From: Streptomyces sp. NBC_00091
Lineage (GTDB): Bacteria > Actinomycetota > Actinomycetes > Streptomycetales > Streptomycetaceae
NCBI RefSeq assembly: GCF_026343185.1
Contig: NZ_JAPEMA010000001.1
Span: 1,364,001-1,428,000, forward strand
DNA length: 64,000 nt
Direction: 5' to 3'
Shown here: positions 46,407 to 55,310 of the stretch, in pieces
How the letters are laid out: the number at the start of each line of letters is the position of its first letter
How positions within the stretch are numbered: position 1 is the first letter of the stretch
Notes under the pieces: generated by a model
Database searches by the model: none
The model's input: the letters and a program-made list of their open reading frames with translations, nothing else
What the model was told of the DNA's origin: nothing
Translations under genes and position numbers: made by a program

Positions 46407-47531
46407 ATGTCGATGCTGCCCTACCTCCGTGCCGCCGTCCGTCCGGCACTGCGCCGGTCCACCCCCGTACAGCCCGGCTACGACACCACCCGCGACCCCT
46501 CCGCCAGCAGCGCGGTGGTCGACTGCGCCGTGTACCGCGACGGCCGGCGCGACCGGCGGGAGCCGGGCGGGGCCTGCCTGACGCCGCGTGAGGCCCTGCG
46601 CCGGGTCCGCGAGGACGGCGGTTTCGCGTGGATCGGCCTGCACGAGCCCACCGAGGCCGAGTTCGCCGGGATCGCCGCCACCTTCGGCCTGCACCCGCTC
46701 GCCGTGGAGGACGCGGTGCACGCGCACCAGCGGCCGAAGCTGGAGCGCTACGACGAGACGCTCTTCACCGTCTTCAAGACGATCCACTACGTCGAGCACG
46801 CCGAACTCACCGCCACCAGCGAGGTGGTGGAGACCGGCGAGGTGATGTGCTTCACCGGCCCCGACTTCGTCATCACCGTCCGGCACGGCGGCCAGGGGTC
46901 CCTGCGGAGCCTGCGCCACCGCCTCCAGGACGACCCGGAACTGCTCTCGCGGGGCCCCTCGGCCGTGCTGCACTCCATCGCCGACCACGTGGTCGACGGC
47001 TACATCGCGGTCGCGGCGGCCGTACAGGACGACATCGACGAGGTGGAGAGCGCGGTCTTCGCCGCCCCCTCCAAGGGCGTCAGCCGGGGCGGCGACGCGG
47101 GCCGCATCTACCAGCTCAAGCGCGAGGTGCTGGAGTTCAAGCGGGCGGTCTCGCCGCTGCTGCGGCCGATGGAGCTGCTGAGCGAGCGGCCCATGCGGCT
47201 GGTGGACCCGGACATCCAGAAGTACTTCCGCGACGTGGCCGACCACCTCGCGCGGGTGCACGAGCAGGTCATCGGCTTCGACGAGCTGCTGAACTCGATC
47301 CTCCAGGCGAACCTGGCCCAGGCCTCCGTCGCCCAGAACGAGGACATGCGCAAGATCACCTCCTGGGCGGCGATCATCGCCGTGCCGACGATGATCTGCG
47401 GCGTGTACGGGATGAACTTCGACCACATGCCGGAGCTGCACTGGCGCTACGGCTATCCGCTGGTGATGGCCACCATCGTCGGGAGCTGTTTCGCCATCCA
47501 CCGGACCCTGCGCCGCAACGGCTGGCTGTAG
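46407..47531 (+). CDS. corA: CorA family magnesium/cobalt transporter
   Basis: 374 residues with a long cytoplasmic funnel domain, then two C-terminal membrane helices. The signature YGMNF (GMN motif) sits at the end of the first helix, and the protein ends in a basic RTLRRNGWL tail. It is a homopentameric channel for Mg2+ uptake. ATG 46407 has GAAGGAG upstream. The leader of about 300 bp holds a uORF. A second Mg-related gene (MgtE-like, 49192) lies 1.7 kb downstream. Confidence 0.93.
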   Translation: MSMLPYLRAAVRPALRRSTPVQPGYDTTRDPSASSAVVDCAVYRDGRRDRREPGGACLTPREALRRVREDGGFAWIGLHEPTEAEFAGIAATFGLHPLAVEDAVHAHQRPKLERYDETLFTVFKTIHYVEHAELTATSEVVETGEVMCFTGPDFVITVRHGGQGSLRSLRHRLQDDPELLSRGPSAVLHSIADHVVDGYIAVAAAVQDDIDEVESAVFAAPSKGVSRGGDAGRIYQLKREVLEFKRAVSPLLRPMELLSERPMRLVDPDIQKYFRDVADHLARVHEQVIGFDELLNSILQANLAQASVAQNEDMRKITSWAAIIAVPTMICGVYGMNFDHMPELHWRYGYPLVMATIVGSCFAIHRTLRRNGWL

Positions 47532-47575
47532 CGGCCGGCGGCGCCCGGCGGGAGGGCACCGCCTACCCTGTGCGC

Positions 47576-48088
47576 ATGACTCTCAGCGCACTCGACCTGG
47601 CCCTCGTCGAGGAGGCCTCCAAGAAGTCCGGCCTCATCTGGGTCCGCGGCTCCGGTGCCGACCGGGCCCTGTGGCACGCCTGGGTGGACGGCGCCGCGCA
47701 CGTGCTCGGCGACGGGCCCGGCGAGCAGCCCTTCCCCGGACTCGCCGACGGCTCCTCGGCCGAGGTGACCGTACGCAGCAAGGACAAGGGCGGCCGGCTC
47801 GTGGCCTGGACCGCGGCCGTACGGGAACTCGTACCCGGCAGCGAGCCGTGGGAGGCCGCCGTCGCCGAGCTGAAGGGCAAGCGGCTGAACGCGCCGGACT
47901 CGGAGGCGATGACGGAGCGCTGGGCCCGGGAGTGCCGGCTGCTGCGGCTGGAGCCGGTGGCGGTGGACGGGCAGCTCCCCGACGGTTCGCTGGCCGCCCG
48001 GCCGCTGGGCTCCCCCGCGGTCACCCGCAGGCCGATCCCGGCGAGCCTGCCGAAGCTGCTGCTGAAGCGGAAGAAGGCCAAGCGGTAG
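47576..48088 (+). CDS. Hypothetical protein, possibly FMN-binding split-barrel type
   Basis: 170 residues: helix-led start (SALDLALVEEASKKSG), then beta segments LIWVRG...ALWHAWVDGAAHVLGDG, VTVRSKDKGGRLVAWTAAVREL, a helix LKGKRLNAPDSEAMTERWA and a basic C-terminus ending KRKKAKR. The beta pattern is similar to pyridoxamine-oxidase-like split barrels, but key residues cannot be confirmed. It is 44 bp after corA and may be co-transcribed. Confidence 0.65.
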   Translation: MTLSALDLALVEEASKKSGLIWVRGSGADRALWHAWVDGAAHVLGDGPGEQPFPGLADGSSAEVTVRSKDKGGRLVAWTAAVRELVPGSEPWEAAVAELKGKRLNAPDSEAMTERWARECRLLRLEPVAVDGQLPDGSLAARPLGSPAVTRRPIPASLPKLLLKRKKAKR

Positions 48089-48095
48089 GAGCGGG

Positions 48096-48929
48096 TCAGC
48101 CCGTGCCGGGGTTCGAGCCCGTGCCGGAGCCCGTGCCCGAGCCCTGGGCGGGGGACTTCGAGGGGGCCGGGGTGCCGGTGGGGCCGGCGCCCTTGCCGTC
48201 CTTGGTGGTCGGCAGCTGGCTGCCGTAGTCCAGGGTCTGGTCCTGGGCGGGCGCCTCCAGCGGGAAGGGCTTGCCCCATTCGGACAGCTCCACCCGGCCC
48301 GCGCCGCCGGCGCGCTCCATCAGCAGCGGGTACGGGGTCCCCTCCAGGGACACCGAGAGCTTGCCGCCCTTGCCCGCGGCCGCCGACAGCGGCACGGCGC
48401 GGGTGTGCCCGACCGTGGTGTAGCCGCCCTTGGTGAGCTGGCCCTGGAGGCCGAGGAGCCCGTCGAGCAGGACGTGCATGTCGGTGAAACCGCGGAACTG
48501 CTTGTAGGTGGGGTCGCTCTCGGGCACCTTCACGTACTTGTCGCCGAGCTTGCCGGCCGAGTCCGACTTGCCCCAGAAGGCCGCGCTCGCCTTCAGGTAC
48601 AGCTGCTCGCCGACCCGCAGCAGCTGGAAGGTGTCCTCGGCCGACTTCACCTCGCCGGAGCCGCCGTCCGCCTTCAGCCGCATGTCGAGGGTGAAGGTCT
48701 TGCCGCCGCTGACGAGCGTGCCGGACAGGTGGACGGAGGCGGCTGCGGTGGCGGCGGCCTTCGCCTGGCCCTCGATCTTGTCGGCGGCGAGCTTGCCCAC
48801 CCCGTTCGTGCCCTTGTCGGGGTCCGTCTTCTCCGCGGCGCAGCCCGTCCCGGCGACGGCGAGGCCCGCGCACAGGGCACCGATGAAGGCGGCCCGGCGC
48901 AACCGTACGGCGGGGGTGTAGGCGGTCAC
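48096..48929 (-). CDS. Secreted lipoprotein (LppX/LprG-like fold possible)
   Basis: 277 residues. Signal peptide with lipobox VAGTGC (Cys about 30). The mature region has VHLSGTLVSGGKTFTLDMRLKADGG and QLLRVGEQLYLKA, a half-barrel pattern like LppX/LprAFG lipid carriers. The tail is Ser/Gly/Thr/Pro-rich (TGSGTGSG), suited to a cell-surface linker. GTG 48929 has GAGAGG upstream. Convergent with the preceding gene with only 7 bp between. Role in lipid or glycolipid trafficking is inferred. Confidence 0.75.
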   Translation of the reverse strand: MTAYTPAVRLRRAAFIGALCAGLAVAGTGCAAEKTDPDKGTNGVGKLAADKIEGQAKAAATAAASVHLSGTLVSGGKTFTLDMRLKADGGSGEVKSAEDTFQLLRVGEQLYLKASAAFWGKSDSAGKLGDKYVKVPESDPTYKQFRGFTDMHVLLDGLLGLQGQLTKGGYTTVGHTRAVPLSAAAGKGGKLSVSLEGTPYPLLMERAGGAGRVELSEWGKPFPLEAPAQDQTLDYGSQLPTTKDGKGAGPTGTPAPSKSPAQGSGTGSGTGSNPGTG

Positions 48930-48990
48930 GGGCGGGCGCCTCTCGTCGGGGGTCTGCTGGAGGGTGCTCCCCGGCCTCCGGCAGGGGGCA

Positions 48991-49042
48991 GCCCCACCCG
49001 GCGTCGGCCGGGGGGAGCCCCACCCGGCGTCGGCCGGGGGGA
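48991..49042. repeat. Two 26-bp tandem repeats with self-complementary core
   Basis: Two adjacent 26-bp units beginning GCCCCACCCGGCGTCGGCC and ending GGGGGGA, in the divergent region between the lipoprotein and the MgtE-like gene. Each contains the palindromic GGCCGACGCCGG-type motif common in Streptomyces intergenic DNA. Confidence 0.6.
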
Positions 49043-49191
49043 GCCGCAGGCAGCGTACCCGCCCGTGGACGCGGTCCCGGCGGACCCCCGGGCACACCCC
49101 GGGCGGACGGCCCCACCAGGACGCTTTCCTCCGGCACGGGCTAGCCTGAGGCACGGCAGGACTGTTGATGGACGCTCTAGGAGGCGCACGG

Positions 49192-50463
49192 ATGGCTGCA
49201 GGCGCCCCGCGGATCTTCGTCTCGCATCTGTCGGGTGTGCCCGTCTTCGATCCCAACGGCGACCAGGTCGGCCGGGTCCGCGACCTCGTCGCGATGCTGC
49301 GCGTCGGCGGCCGTCCGCCCCGGCTGCTGGGCCTGGTGGTCGAGGTGGTCAGCCGGCGCCGGATCTTCCTGCCCATGACCCGGGTGACGGGCGTGGAGTC
49401 CGGGCAGGTCATCACCACCGGTGTCGTCAACATGCGGCGCTTCGAACAGCGCCCCACCGAGCGGCTGGTCCTGGGCGAACTGCTGGACCGCCGGGTGACG
49501 CTGGGGGCCACGGGCGAGGAGGTCACCGTCCTGGACGTGGCCATCCAGCAGCTGCCGGCCCGCCGCGACTGGGAGATCGACCGGATCTTCGTACGCAAGG
49601 GCAAGGCCGGCGCGCTGCGCCGGCGCGGCGAGACCCTGACCGTGGAGTGGTCGGCGGTCACCGGCTTCTCCCTGGAGGAGGAGGGCCAGGGCGCCGAGAA
49701 CCTGGTCGCGACCTTCGAGCAGATGCGCCCGGCGGACCTGGCGAACGTCCTGCACCACCTGACGCCGAAGCGGCGCGCCGAGGTGGCCCACGCCCTCGAC
49801 GACGACCGGCTCGCGGACGTCCTGGAGGAGCTCCCCGAGGACGACCAGGTGGAGATCCTCGGCAGGCTGAAGGAGGAGCGCGCGGCCGACGTCCTGGAGG
49901 CGATGGACCCGGACGACGCGGCCGACCTGCTCTCCGAGCTGCCCGAGGAGGAGAAGGAGCGGCTGCTGACCCTGATGCAGCCGGACGACGCCGCCGACGT
50001 GCGGCGCCTGCTGTCGTACGAGGAGAACACCGCGGGCGGTCTGATGACCACCGAGCCGATCGTGCTGCGCCCGGACGCCACCGTCGCGGACGCGCTGGCC
50101 CGCGTACGCAAGTCGGACCTGTCCCCGGCGCTGGCGGCGCAGGTCTACGTGTGCCGGCCGCCGGACGAGACCCCGACGGGCAAGTACCTGGGGATGGTGC
50201 ACTTCCAGCGGCTGCTGCGGGACCCCCCGTTCACCCTGGTCAGCTCGCTGGTGGACACCGACCTTCCGCCGCTGCTTCCGGACGCCTCGCTGCGCGCCGT
50301 GACCAGCTACCTGGCCGCGTACAACATGGTCGCGGCGCCCGTCGTCGACGAGAGCGGCTCCCTGCTGGGAGCGGTCACCGTGGACGACGTACTGGACCAC
50401 CTGCTGCCCGACGACTGGCGGGAGACGGACTTCCATTCCGAGGAGGCCGTACATGGCCACTGA
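49192..50463 (+). CDS. MgtE-N/CBS-domain protein lacking the channel domain
   Basis: 423 residues. N-terminal PRC-barrel-like region (about 1-160; FDPNGDQVGRVRDLV), then the MgtE N domain of helical repeats (LANVLHHL, ADVLEELPEDDQVEIL, DDAADLLSELP). A pair of CBS domains follows with GGLMTTEPIVLRPD and PVVDESGSLLGAVTVDDVLDHLLPD. It ends after CBS2: the five-helix Mg2+ channel of true MgtE is absent. ATG 49192 has a perfect AGGAGG site. It overlaps the DUF1003 gene by 11 bp; the two may form a Mg-sensing membrane pair. The same order occurs near mrp in mycobacteria. Confidence 0.88.
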   Translation: MAAGAPRIFVSHLSGVPVFDPNGDQVGRVRDLVAMLRVGGRPPRLLGLVVEVVSRRRIFLPMTRVTGVESGQVITTGVVNMRRFEQRPTERLVLGELLDRRVTLGATGEEVTVLDVAIQQLPARRDWEIDRIFVRKGKAGALRRRGETLTVEWSAVTGFSLEEEGQGAENLVATFEQMRPADLANVLHHLTPKRRAEVAHALDDDRLADVLEELPEDDQVEILGRLKEERAADVLEAMDPDDAADLLSELPEEEKERLLTLMQPDDAADVRRLLSYEENTAGGLMTTEPIVLRPDATVADALARVRKSDLSPALAAQVYVCRPPDETPTGKYLGMVHFQRLLRDPPFTLVSSLVDTDLPPLLPDASLRAVTSYLAAYNMVAAPVVDESGSLLGAVTVDDVLDHLLPDDWRETDFHSEEAVHGH

Positions 50464-51136
50464 GCGGGGGCGCGGCGAGGCCGCGCGCGAACGGCGCCGG
50501 GAGCGGCGCGAGCATGCCCGGGACGGGCTCTCGGAGCGGCTGGAGGAGGCCGCGGAGCGGCTGCGTACCGAGCGGCTGGAACGTTCCGCCGAACGGTCGA
50601 AGAGCGGTGCGCCCGCCGGGGCGAGTGCGCTGACGCGTTCGCGCGTACGGCTGGACCAGCCGCGCCCGGGGCGCCGCAGGCTGCTGCCCGAGTACGACCC
50701 GGAGGCCTTCGGGCGGCTGTCGGAGAAGGTCGCGCGGTTCCTCGGCACGGGCCGGTTCATCGTCTGGATGACCCTGGTCATCGTGGTGTGGGTGCTGTGG
50801 AACATCTTCGCGCCCGACCACCTGCGCTTCGACCAGTACCCCTTCATCTTCCTGACGCTGATGCTCTCGCTCCAGGCCTCGTACGCGGCCCCGCTGATCC
50901 TGCTCGCGCAGAACCGGCAGGACGACCGCGACCGGGTCAACCTGGAGCAGGACCGCAAGCAGAACGAGCGCTCCATCGCCGACACGGAGTACCTGACCCG
51001 GGAGCTCGCGGCGCTGCGGATGGGCCTGGGCGAGGTCGCCACCCGGGACTGGATCAGGTCGGAGTTCCAGGACCTGATCAAGGAGATGGACGAGCGGCGT
51101 CTATTCCCCGGTGAAAGTGACGAAGTCGACCGCTGA
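50453..51136 (+). CDS. DUF1003 membrane protein
   Basis: 227 residues. A long basic/acidic helical N-terminus (about 1-75), then two membrane helices (FIVWMTLVIVVWVLWNIF and FIFLTLMLSLQASYAAPLILL), then a charged coiled coil (DRVNLEQDRKQNERSIADTEY) of DUF1003 type. Function unknown; family members are small integral membrane proteins. It overlaps the MgtE-like gene by 11 bp, so they are co-translated, and lies 42 bp before mrp. Confidence 0.88.
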   Translation: MATERGRGEAARERRRERREHARDGLSERLEEAAERLRTERLERSAERSKSGAPAGASALTRSRVRLDQPRPGRRRLLPEYDPEAFGRLSEKVARFLGTGRFIVWMTLVIVVWVLWNIFAPDHLRFDQYPFIFLTLMLSLQASYAAPLILLAQNRQDDRDRVNLEQDRKQNERSIADTEYLTRELAALRMGLGEVATRDWIRSEFQDLIKEMDERRLFPGESDEVDR

Positions 51137-51178
51137 CGGGCTTACCTGAGCCCTGCTACCGAGCCGTACCATCGGGGC

Positions 51179-52339
51179 ATGGCTACCGAGACACCCTCCG
51201 CCGCCGTGCCGGAGCAGGACGCGATCCTGGACGCGCTGGCGACGGTCAACGACCCCGAGATCCACCGGCCGATCACCGAGCTCGGCATGGTCAAATCGGT
51301 GGAGATCGGCGAGGGCGGCGCCGTCGCCGTCACGGTCTACCTCACGGTGTCGGGCTGCCCCATGCGCGAGACCATCACCAAGAACGTCACCGAGGCCGTC
51401 GAGAAGGTCGCGGGCGTCACCTCCGTCGCCGTCTCCCTGGACGTGATGAGCGACGAGCAGCGCAAGGAGCTGGCGGCCTCGCTGCGCGGCGGCACCGCCG
51501 AACGCGAGGTGCCCTTCGCCAAGCCCGGCTCGCTGACCCGCGTCTACGCGGTCGCCTCCGGCAAGGGCGGCGTCGGCAAGTCCTCCGTCACGGTCAACCT
51601 GGCCGCGGCGATGGCGGCCGACGGCCTGAAGGTCGGCGTGGTCGACGCGGACATCTACGGCCACAGCGTGCCGCGGATGCTCGGCGTCGAGGGCCGTCCG
51701 ACCCAGGTCGAGAACATGATCATGCCGCCGTCGGCGCACGGCGTGAAGGTCATCTCCATCGGCATGTTCACCCCGGGCAACGCGCCGGTGGTGTGGCGCG
51801 GCCCGATGCTCCACCGCGCCCTCCAGCAGTTCCTCGCCGATGTGTACTGGGGCGACCTGGACGTGCTGCTGCTGGACCTGCCGCCGGGTACCGGTGACAT
51901 CGCGATCTCCGTGGCGCAGCTGGTGCCGAACGCCGAGATCCTCGTCGTGACCACCCCGCAGCAGGCCGCCGCCGAGGTCGCGGAGCGGGCCGGCTCGATC
52001 GCGGTGCAGACCCACCAGAAGATCGTGGGCGTCGTCGAGAACATGTCGGGCCTGCCGTGCCCGCACTGCGACGAGATGGTGGACGTGTTCGGCTCGGGCG
52101 GCGGCCAGAAGGTCGCCGACGGCCTGACCAAGACGGTCGGCGCGACGGTGCCGGTGCTGGGCTCGATCCCGATCGACGTCCGGCTGCGCGAGGGCGGCGA
52201 CGACGGCAAGCCCGTGGTCCTGTCCGACCCGGACTCCCCGGCGGGCGCGGCACTGCGCACGATCGCCGGCAAGCTCGGCGGCCGTGCCCGCGGCCTGTCG
52301 GGCATGTCCCTGGGCATCACACCGCGCAACAAGTTCTGA
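51179..52339 (+). CDS. mrp: Mrp/NBP35-type ATP-binding Fe-S carrier
   Basis: 386 residues. An N-terminal MIP18/DUF59 domain (about 10-90; LATVNDPEIHRPITELGM) is followed by a P-loop ATPase with deviant Walker A SGKGGVGKSS (about 122-131) and the CPHC cysteine pair (CPHCDEMVDVFGSGGG) that binds a bridging Fe-S cluster. It assembles or delivers 4Fe-4S clusters. The length matches actinobacterial Mrp. ATG 51179 is followed at once by conserved sequence. A strong pair of hairpins ends the transcript. Confidence 0.95.
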   Translation: MATETPSAAVPEQDAILDALATVNDPEIHRPITELGMVKSVEIGEGGAVAVTVYLTVSGCPMRETITKNVTEAVEKVAGVTSVAVSLDVMSDEQRKELAASLRGGTAEREVPFAKPGSLTRVYAVASGKGGVGKSSVTVNLAAAMAADGLKVGVVDADIYGHSVPRMLGVEGRPTQVENMIMPPSAHGVKVISIGMFTPGNAPVVWRGPMLHRALQQFLADVYWGDLDVLLLDLPPGTGDIAISVAQLVPNAEILVVTTPQQAAAEVAERAGSIAVQTHQKIVGVVENMSGLPCPHCDEMVDVFGSGGGQKVADGLTKTVGATVPVLGSIPIDVRLREGGDDGKPVVLSDPDSPAGAALRTIAGKLGGRARGLSGMSLGITPRNKF

Positions 52340-52344
52340 CGTAG

Positions 52345-52399
52345 GCGGCCCCGTGCGGGGCCGCGCAGCGAAGGGCACCGCCGGCCGGCGGTGCCCTTT
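52345..52399. terminator. Two consecutive terminator hairpins
   Basis: First hairpin GCGGCCCC-GTGC-GGGGCCGC (52345-52364); second with arms AAGGGCACCGCC and GGCGGTGCCCTTT (52371-52399). They lie between convergent mrp and the next gene and are probably bidirectional. Confidence 0.85.
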
Positions 52400-52411
52400 C
52401 CCGTACCCGGT

Positions 52412-53164
52412 CTACTCGTACGCCGCCAGGTCCCCGATGACCGAGAACCCGAGCCCGTACGCGCTCATGCCCCGCCCGTACGCACCCAGGTGCACCCCGC
52501 TCCCGGTGGATCCGGCGAGCACCCAGCCGAACTCCGACTCGCGGTAGTGGAACGGCGTCGGCTCCCCGTCCACCGGCAGCGACAGCGTCGACCAGTCCGG
52601 CCCCGCGAGGTCGTCGGCGAGTTCCCAGGCCGCCTCGGTCTGCTGGTCGAGCCAGTCGTCGCGCCGGGTGTGGTCCATCTGCGGCGGCCAGCTGTAGGCC
52701 AGCAGCCCGGAGCCGGCCAGCCAGGCGGCCGAGGAGACCGAGGTGGCCTCCAGGACGCCGGTGCCGTCGCCGCTGCGGCGCAGGGGGTTGCCGGCGATGG
52801 TGACCACCACCGCGAAGCGGTCCTTCTCGCCGGTGGCGATCTCGCCCCGGGCGGACGGTTCGTCGCCGTGGCCGGTGGAGCCGTGCTCCACGGTGCCGTC
52901 GGCGCCGGCGGCGACCTGCATGAGCCAGCGGGGGCCGGTGAAGGCCCCGTCCAGCCCGTACCAGGGGAACTCGGCCTTCAGGTAGCCCGCAGCCGCCCGG
53001 CGGGCCCCCGGGAACGGCGCGGCGGCCTCCAGGGCCTGGGCGGGGGCGGCCTGGTCGGGGGCGGCCTGGGCGGCCGGCGGCGGGGGTTCGGTATGCGCGG
53101 GTGGTGCGGTTTCGGGGGCTTCGGCAGGCTGCGCGCCTACGCGGCTACTGCTCGTCGTCTCCAT
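52412..53164 (-). CDS. Hypothetical protein
   Basis: 250 residues. N-terminal 45 residues are Pro/Ala/Glu-rich and likely disordered. The body has alternating beta motifs (AVVVTIAGNPLRRSGDGTGVLEA, LLAYSWPPQMDHTRRDDWL) and ends in GYGRGMSAYGLGFSVIGDL-like Gly/Tyr-rich sequence. No signal peptide or membrane helix. I do not recognise the family. ATG 53164 is the only good start. The 137-bp gap upstream of it (53165-53301) holds a GC-rich inverted repeat typical of intergenic Streptomyces DNA. Confidence 0.7.
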   Translation of the reverse strand: METTSSSRVGAQPAEAPETAPPAHTEPPPPAAQAAPDQAAPAQALEAAAPFPGARRAAAGYLKAEFPWYGLDGAFTGPRWLMQVAAGADGTVEHGSTGHGDEPSARGEIATGEKDRFAVVVTIAGNPLRRSGDGTGVLEATSVSSAAWLAGSGLLAYSWPPQMDHTRRDDWLDQQTEAAWELADDLAGPDWSTLSLPVDGEPTPFHYRESEFGWVLAGSTGSGVHLGAYGRGMSAYGLGFSVIGDLAAYE

Positions 53165-53301
53165 GGGGCGGCCTCTCGTTCCGTGGGGTCCGGAACGGCC
53201 CTCCCCCTCGCTTCGCTGGGGGGACCCCCTCCCTCGGGCGTCCTGCGTCCGGACAGATGGAGGATAGCCATCCGACCCCGGATCGACGGGCAGGCTGCGG
53301 C

Positions 53302-53751
53302 TCAGGTGGCGTCGGCGTCGAAGGGGGTGCGCGGCTCCTGGGCCGGAGCGGCGGGCTTCTTCAGCAGGTCGGGGCCGGTGCTGGGGGCGGGCGTGGCGGC
53401 CGGCGCGGAGGAGGCGGCGGCCGGTCCGGTCTCCCGGCTGTTGACCGCGTCGGTGACCTCGTTCAGCTCCTTGCGGAGGTCGAAGCTGCTGCGCAGCTCC
53501 TGGAGGTCCTCGTTCTCGGTCAGCTGCTTGCGGATGAAGGTCTTCGGGTTCAGGTCCTCGAACTCGAAGTCCTTGAAGTCGGGGCCCAGTTCGGAGCGGA
53601 TGTCCTGCTTGGCGCTGTCCGAGAAGGCACGGATCTTGCGGATGAAGCCCGAGACGTCCTGGATCACCTTCGGCAGCTTGTCCGGGCCGAAGATGAGGAC
53701 GGCGAGCACCACGATCGTGACCAGCTCGAGTGCGCCTATGTCGTTGAACAC
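53302..53751 (-). CDS. tatB: Sec-independent protein translocase TatB
   Basis: 149 residues. One N-terminal membrane helix (LVTIVVLAVLIFGPDKLP, about 10-27; FGP hinge), then an amphipathic helix (VIQDVSGFIRKIRAFSDSAKQDI) and a Pro/Ala-rich tail. TatB pairs with TatC in the twin-arginine receptor. It lies downstream of htrA, the order sigE-rseA-htrA-tatB known from mycobacteria. GTG 53751 is the start. Confidence 0.93.
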   Translation of the reverse strand: MFNDIGALELVTIVVLAVLIFGPDKLPKVIQDVSGFIRKIRAFSDSAKQDIRSELGPDFKDFEFEDLNPKTFIRKQLTENEDLQELRSSFDLRKELNEVTDAVNSRETGPAAASSAPAATPAPSTGPDLLKKPAAPAQEPRTPFDADAT

Positions 53752-53903
53752 CTTGCCGCTCCTCGGCTCTCTCCACGTCCGGCCGGGTCAACGGTACCCG
53801 GCCTTTCCCGCCGACCCCTACGCCGGTGCGCGGCCGCTGCGGGATTCACCCGGGCGTCATGCGGTATTCGTGTCGGAACCCCGCGCCTCAGGAACGCCGC
53901 TCC

Positions 53904-55223
53904 TCAGGAATCGCTGGCCGAACCGAGGACGACGTCCAGCGTGCGTTCCTTGCCGTCGCGCAGCACGGTCAGGCCGAGCCGGTCGCCCGGGCGGTGGGCC
54001 CTGATCTTGATGATCAGCTCGTCGCCTCCGTGTACGCGTACGCCGTCCACCTTCGTGATCACGTCGCCGGGCCTGATCCCGGCGCGGGCTCCGGGGCCGT
54101 CGGCCACCACGGAGGGCTTGCCGTCCTCGCCCTTGGCGTCGACCCGGGCTCCGTCGCCCTTGTACTGCATGTCCAGGGTGACGCCGATGACGGGGTGGGT
54201 GGCGCGGCCGGTGCGGATGAGTTCCTCGGCGACCCGCTTGCCCTGGTTGACGGGGATGGCGAAGCCGAGGCCGATGCTGCCGCTCTGGCGGGTGGGGTCG
54301 TCGCCGTCCTCGCCCTTGTCGGCGCCGCGGATCGCGCTGTTGATGCCGATCACGTGGGCGCGGGAGTCGAGGAGCGGGCCGCCGGAGTTGCCGGGGTTGA
54401 TGGGGGCGTCGGTCTGGAGGGCGTCGACGTAGCTGATGTCGCTGCCGTCGCGCTTGTCGCCGCCGGCGGTGATGGGGCGGCCGGTGGCGCTGATGATGCC
54501 CGCGGTGACGGTGTTGGAGAGGTCGAAGGGGGCGCCGATGGCCACGACCGGGTCGCCGACGCGGACGTTCTCGGAGTTCCCCAGCGCCAGCGGGCGCAGG
54601 CCCCGGACGCCGCTCACCTTGACCACGGCCAGGTCGTAGCCGCCGTCGCGGCCGACCAGCTCGGCGGAGACGCTGTCGCCGGTGCTGAAGGTGACCGTTA
54701 TGTCCTTGGCGTCGGCGACGACGTGGTTGTTCGTCAGGATGTGGCCCTGCTCGTCCAGCACGAAGCCGGTTCCGGTGCCGCTGCCGCCGCCTCCGCTGAC
54801 GTGCAGGGTGACCACGCCGGGCAGTGCGGTGGCCGCGATGCCGGCCACGCTGTCCGGGGCCCGGCCCTTGTCGTCGGCGGCGGCCTGCGGGAGCTCCAGG
54901 CGGGTGCCGGTGCGCCGCTCGGCGAGGATGCCGAGGTAGCCGCCCACACCGCCCGCGAGGAGGGCGATGACGGCGCCGAAGACCACCAGCTGCCACAGCC
55001 CGGGGCCGCGGCGGGGCTTGCCGTGGTCCACGACCTGGAGCGGGCGCTCGCCCCAGGGGTCGTAGCGCGGGCCGGGCAGGGCGACGGGCTCCGCGACGGG
55101 GTCTGCCGCCTCCTCCGCCGCCGGGGTGGCGGGGGCGGTCCGGTCCTGCGGGTGCGGCTCCGCAGGGCCGGCGGGCCGGCTCCACCACGACGGAGCCGGA
55201 CCGCTCTGCTGACTGTCGGACAT
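53904..55223 (-). CDS. htrA: HtrA-like membrane-anchored serine protease (trypsin + PDZ)
   Basis: 439 residues. A Pro-rich cytoplasmic N-terminus, one membrane helix (about 75-97), a trypsin-like domain with catalytic TNNHVV (His), YDLAVVKV (Asp) and GNSGGPLL (Ser), and a C-terminal PDZ domain (about 330-425) with GIRPGDVITKVDG. It degrades or senses misfolded exported proteins. It is downstream of the anti-sigma gene, separated by a hairpin, and is part of the cell-envelope stress module. Confidence 0.93.
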   Translation of the reverse strand: MSDSQQSGPAPSWWSRPAGPAEPHPQDRTAPATPAAEEAADPVAEPVALPGPRYDPWGERPLQVVDHGKPRRGPGLWQLVVFGAVIALLAGGVGGYLGILAERRTGTRLELPQAAADDKGRAPDSVAGIAATALPGVVTLHVSGGGGSGTGTGFVLDEQGHILTNNHVVADAKDITVTFSTGDSVSAELVGRDGGYDLAVVKVSGVRGLRPLALGNSENVRVGDPVVAIGAPFDLSNTVTAGIISATGRPITAGGDKRDGSDISYVDALQTDAPINPGNSGGPLLDSRAHVIGINSAIRGADKGEDGDDPTRQSGSIGLGFAIPVNQGKRVAEELIRTGRATHPVIGVTLDMQYKGDGARVDAKGEDGKPSVVADGPGARAGIRPGDVITKVDGVRVHGGDELIIKIRAHRPGDRLGLTVLRDGKERTLDVVLGSASDS

Positions 55224-55286
55224 GTGCGCTCCCCGCGGGCCTGGCGCACCGCGGGGCGGCGCGTGTGCCGCAGATTCAACCAGGTG

Positions 55287-55310
55287 CCCGGGCCCCTCGG
55301 GGGGCCCGGG
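55287..55310 (-). terminator. GC hairpin between anti-sigma and htrA genes
   Basis: Arms CCCGGGCCCC and GGGGCCCGGG around a short TCGG loop, immediately after the anti-sigma stop. It may give partial termination before htrA. Confidence 0.65.
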
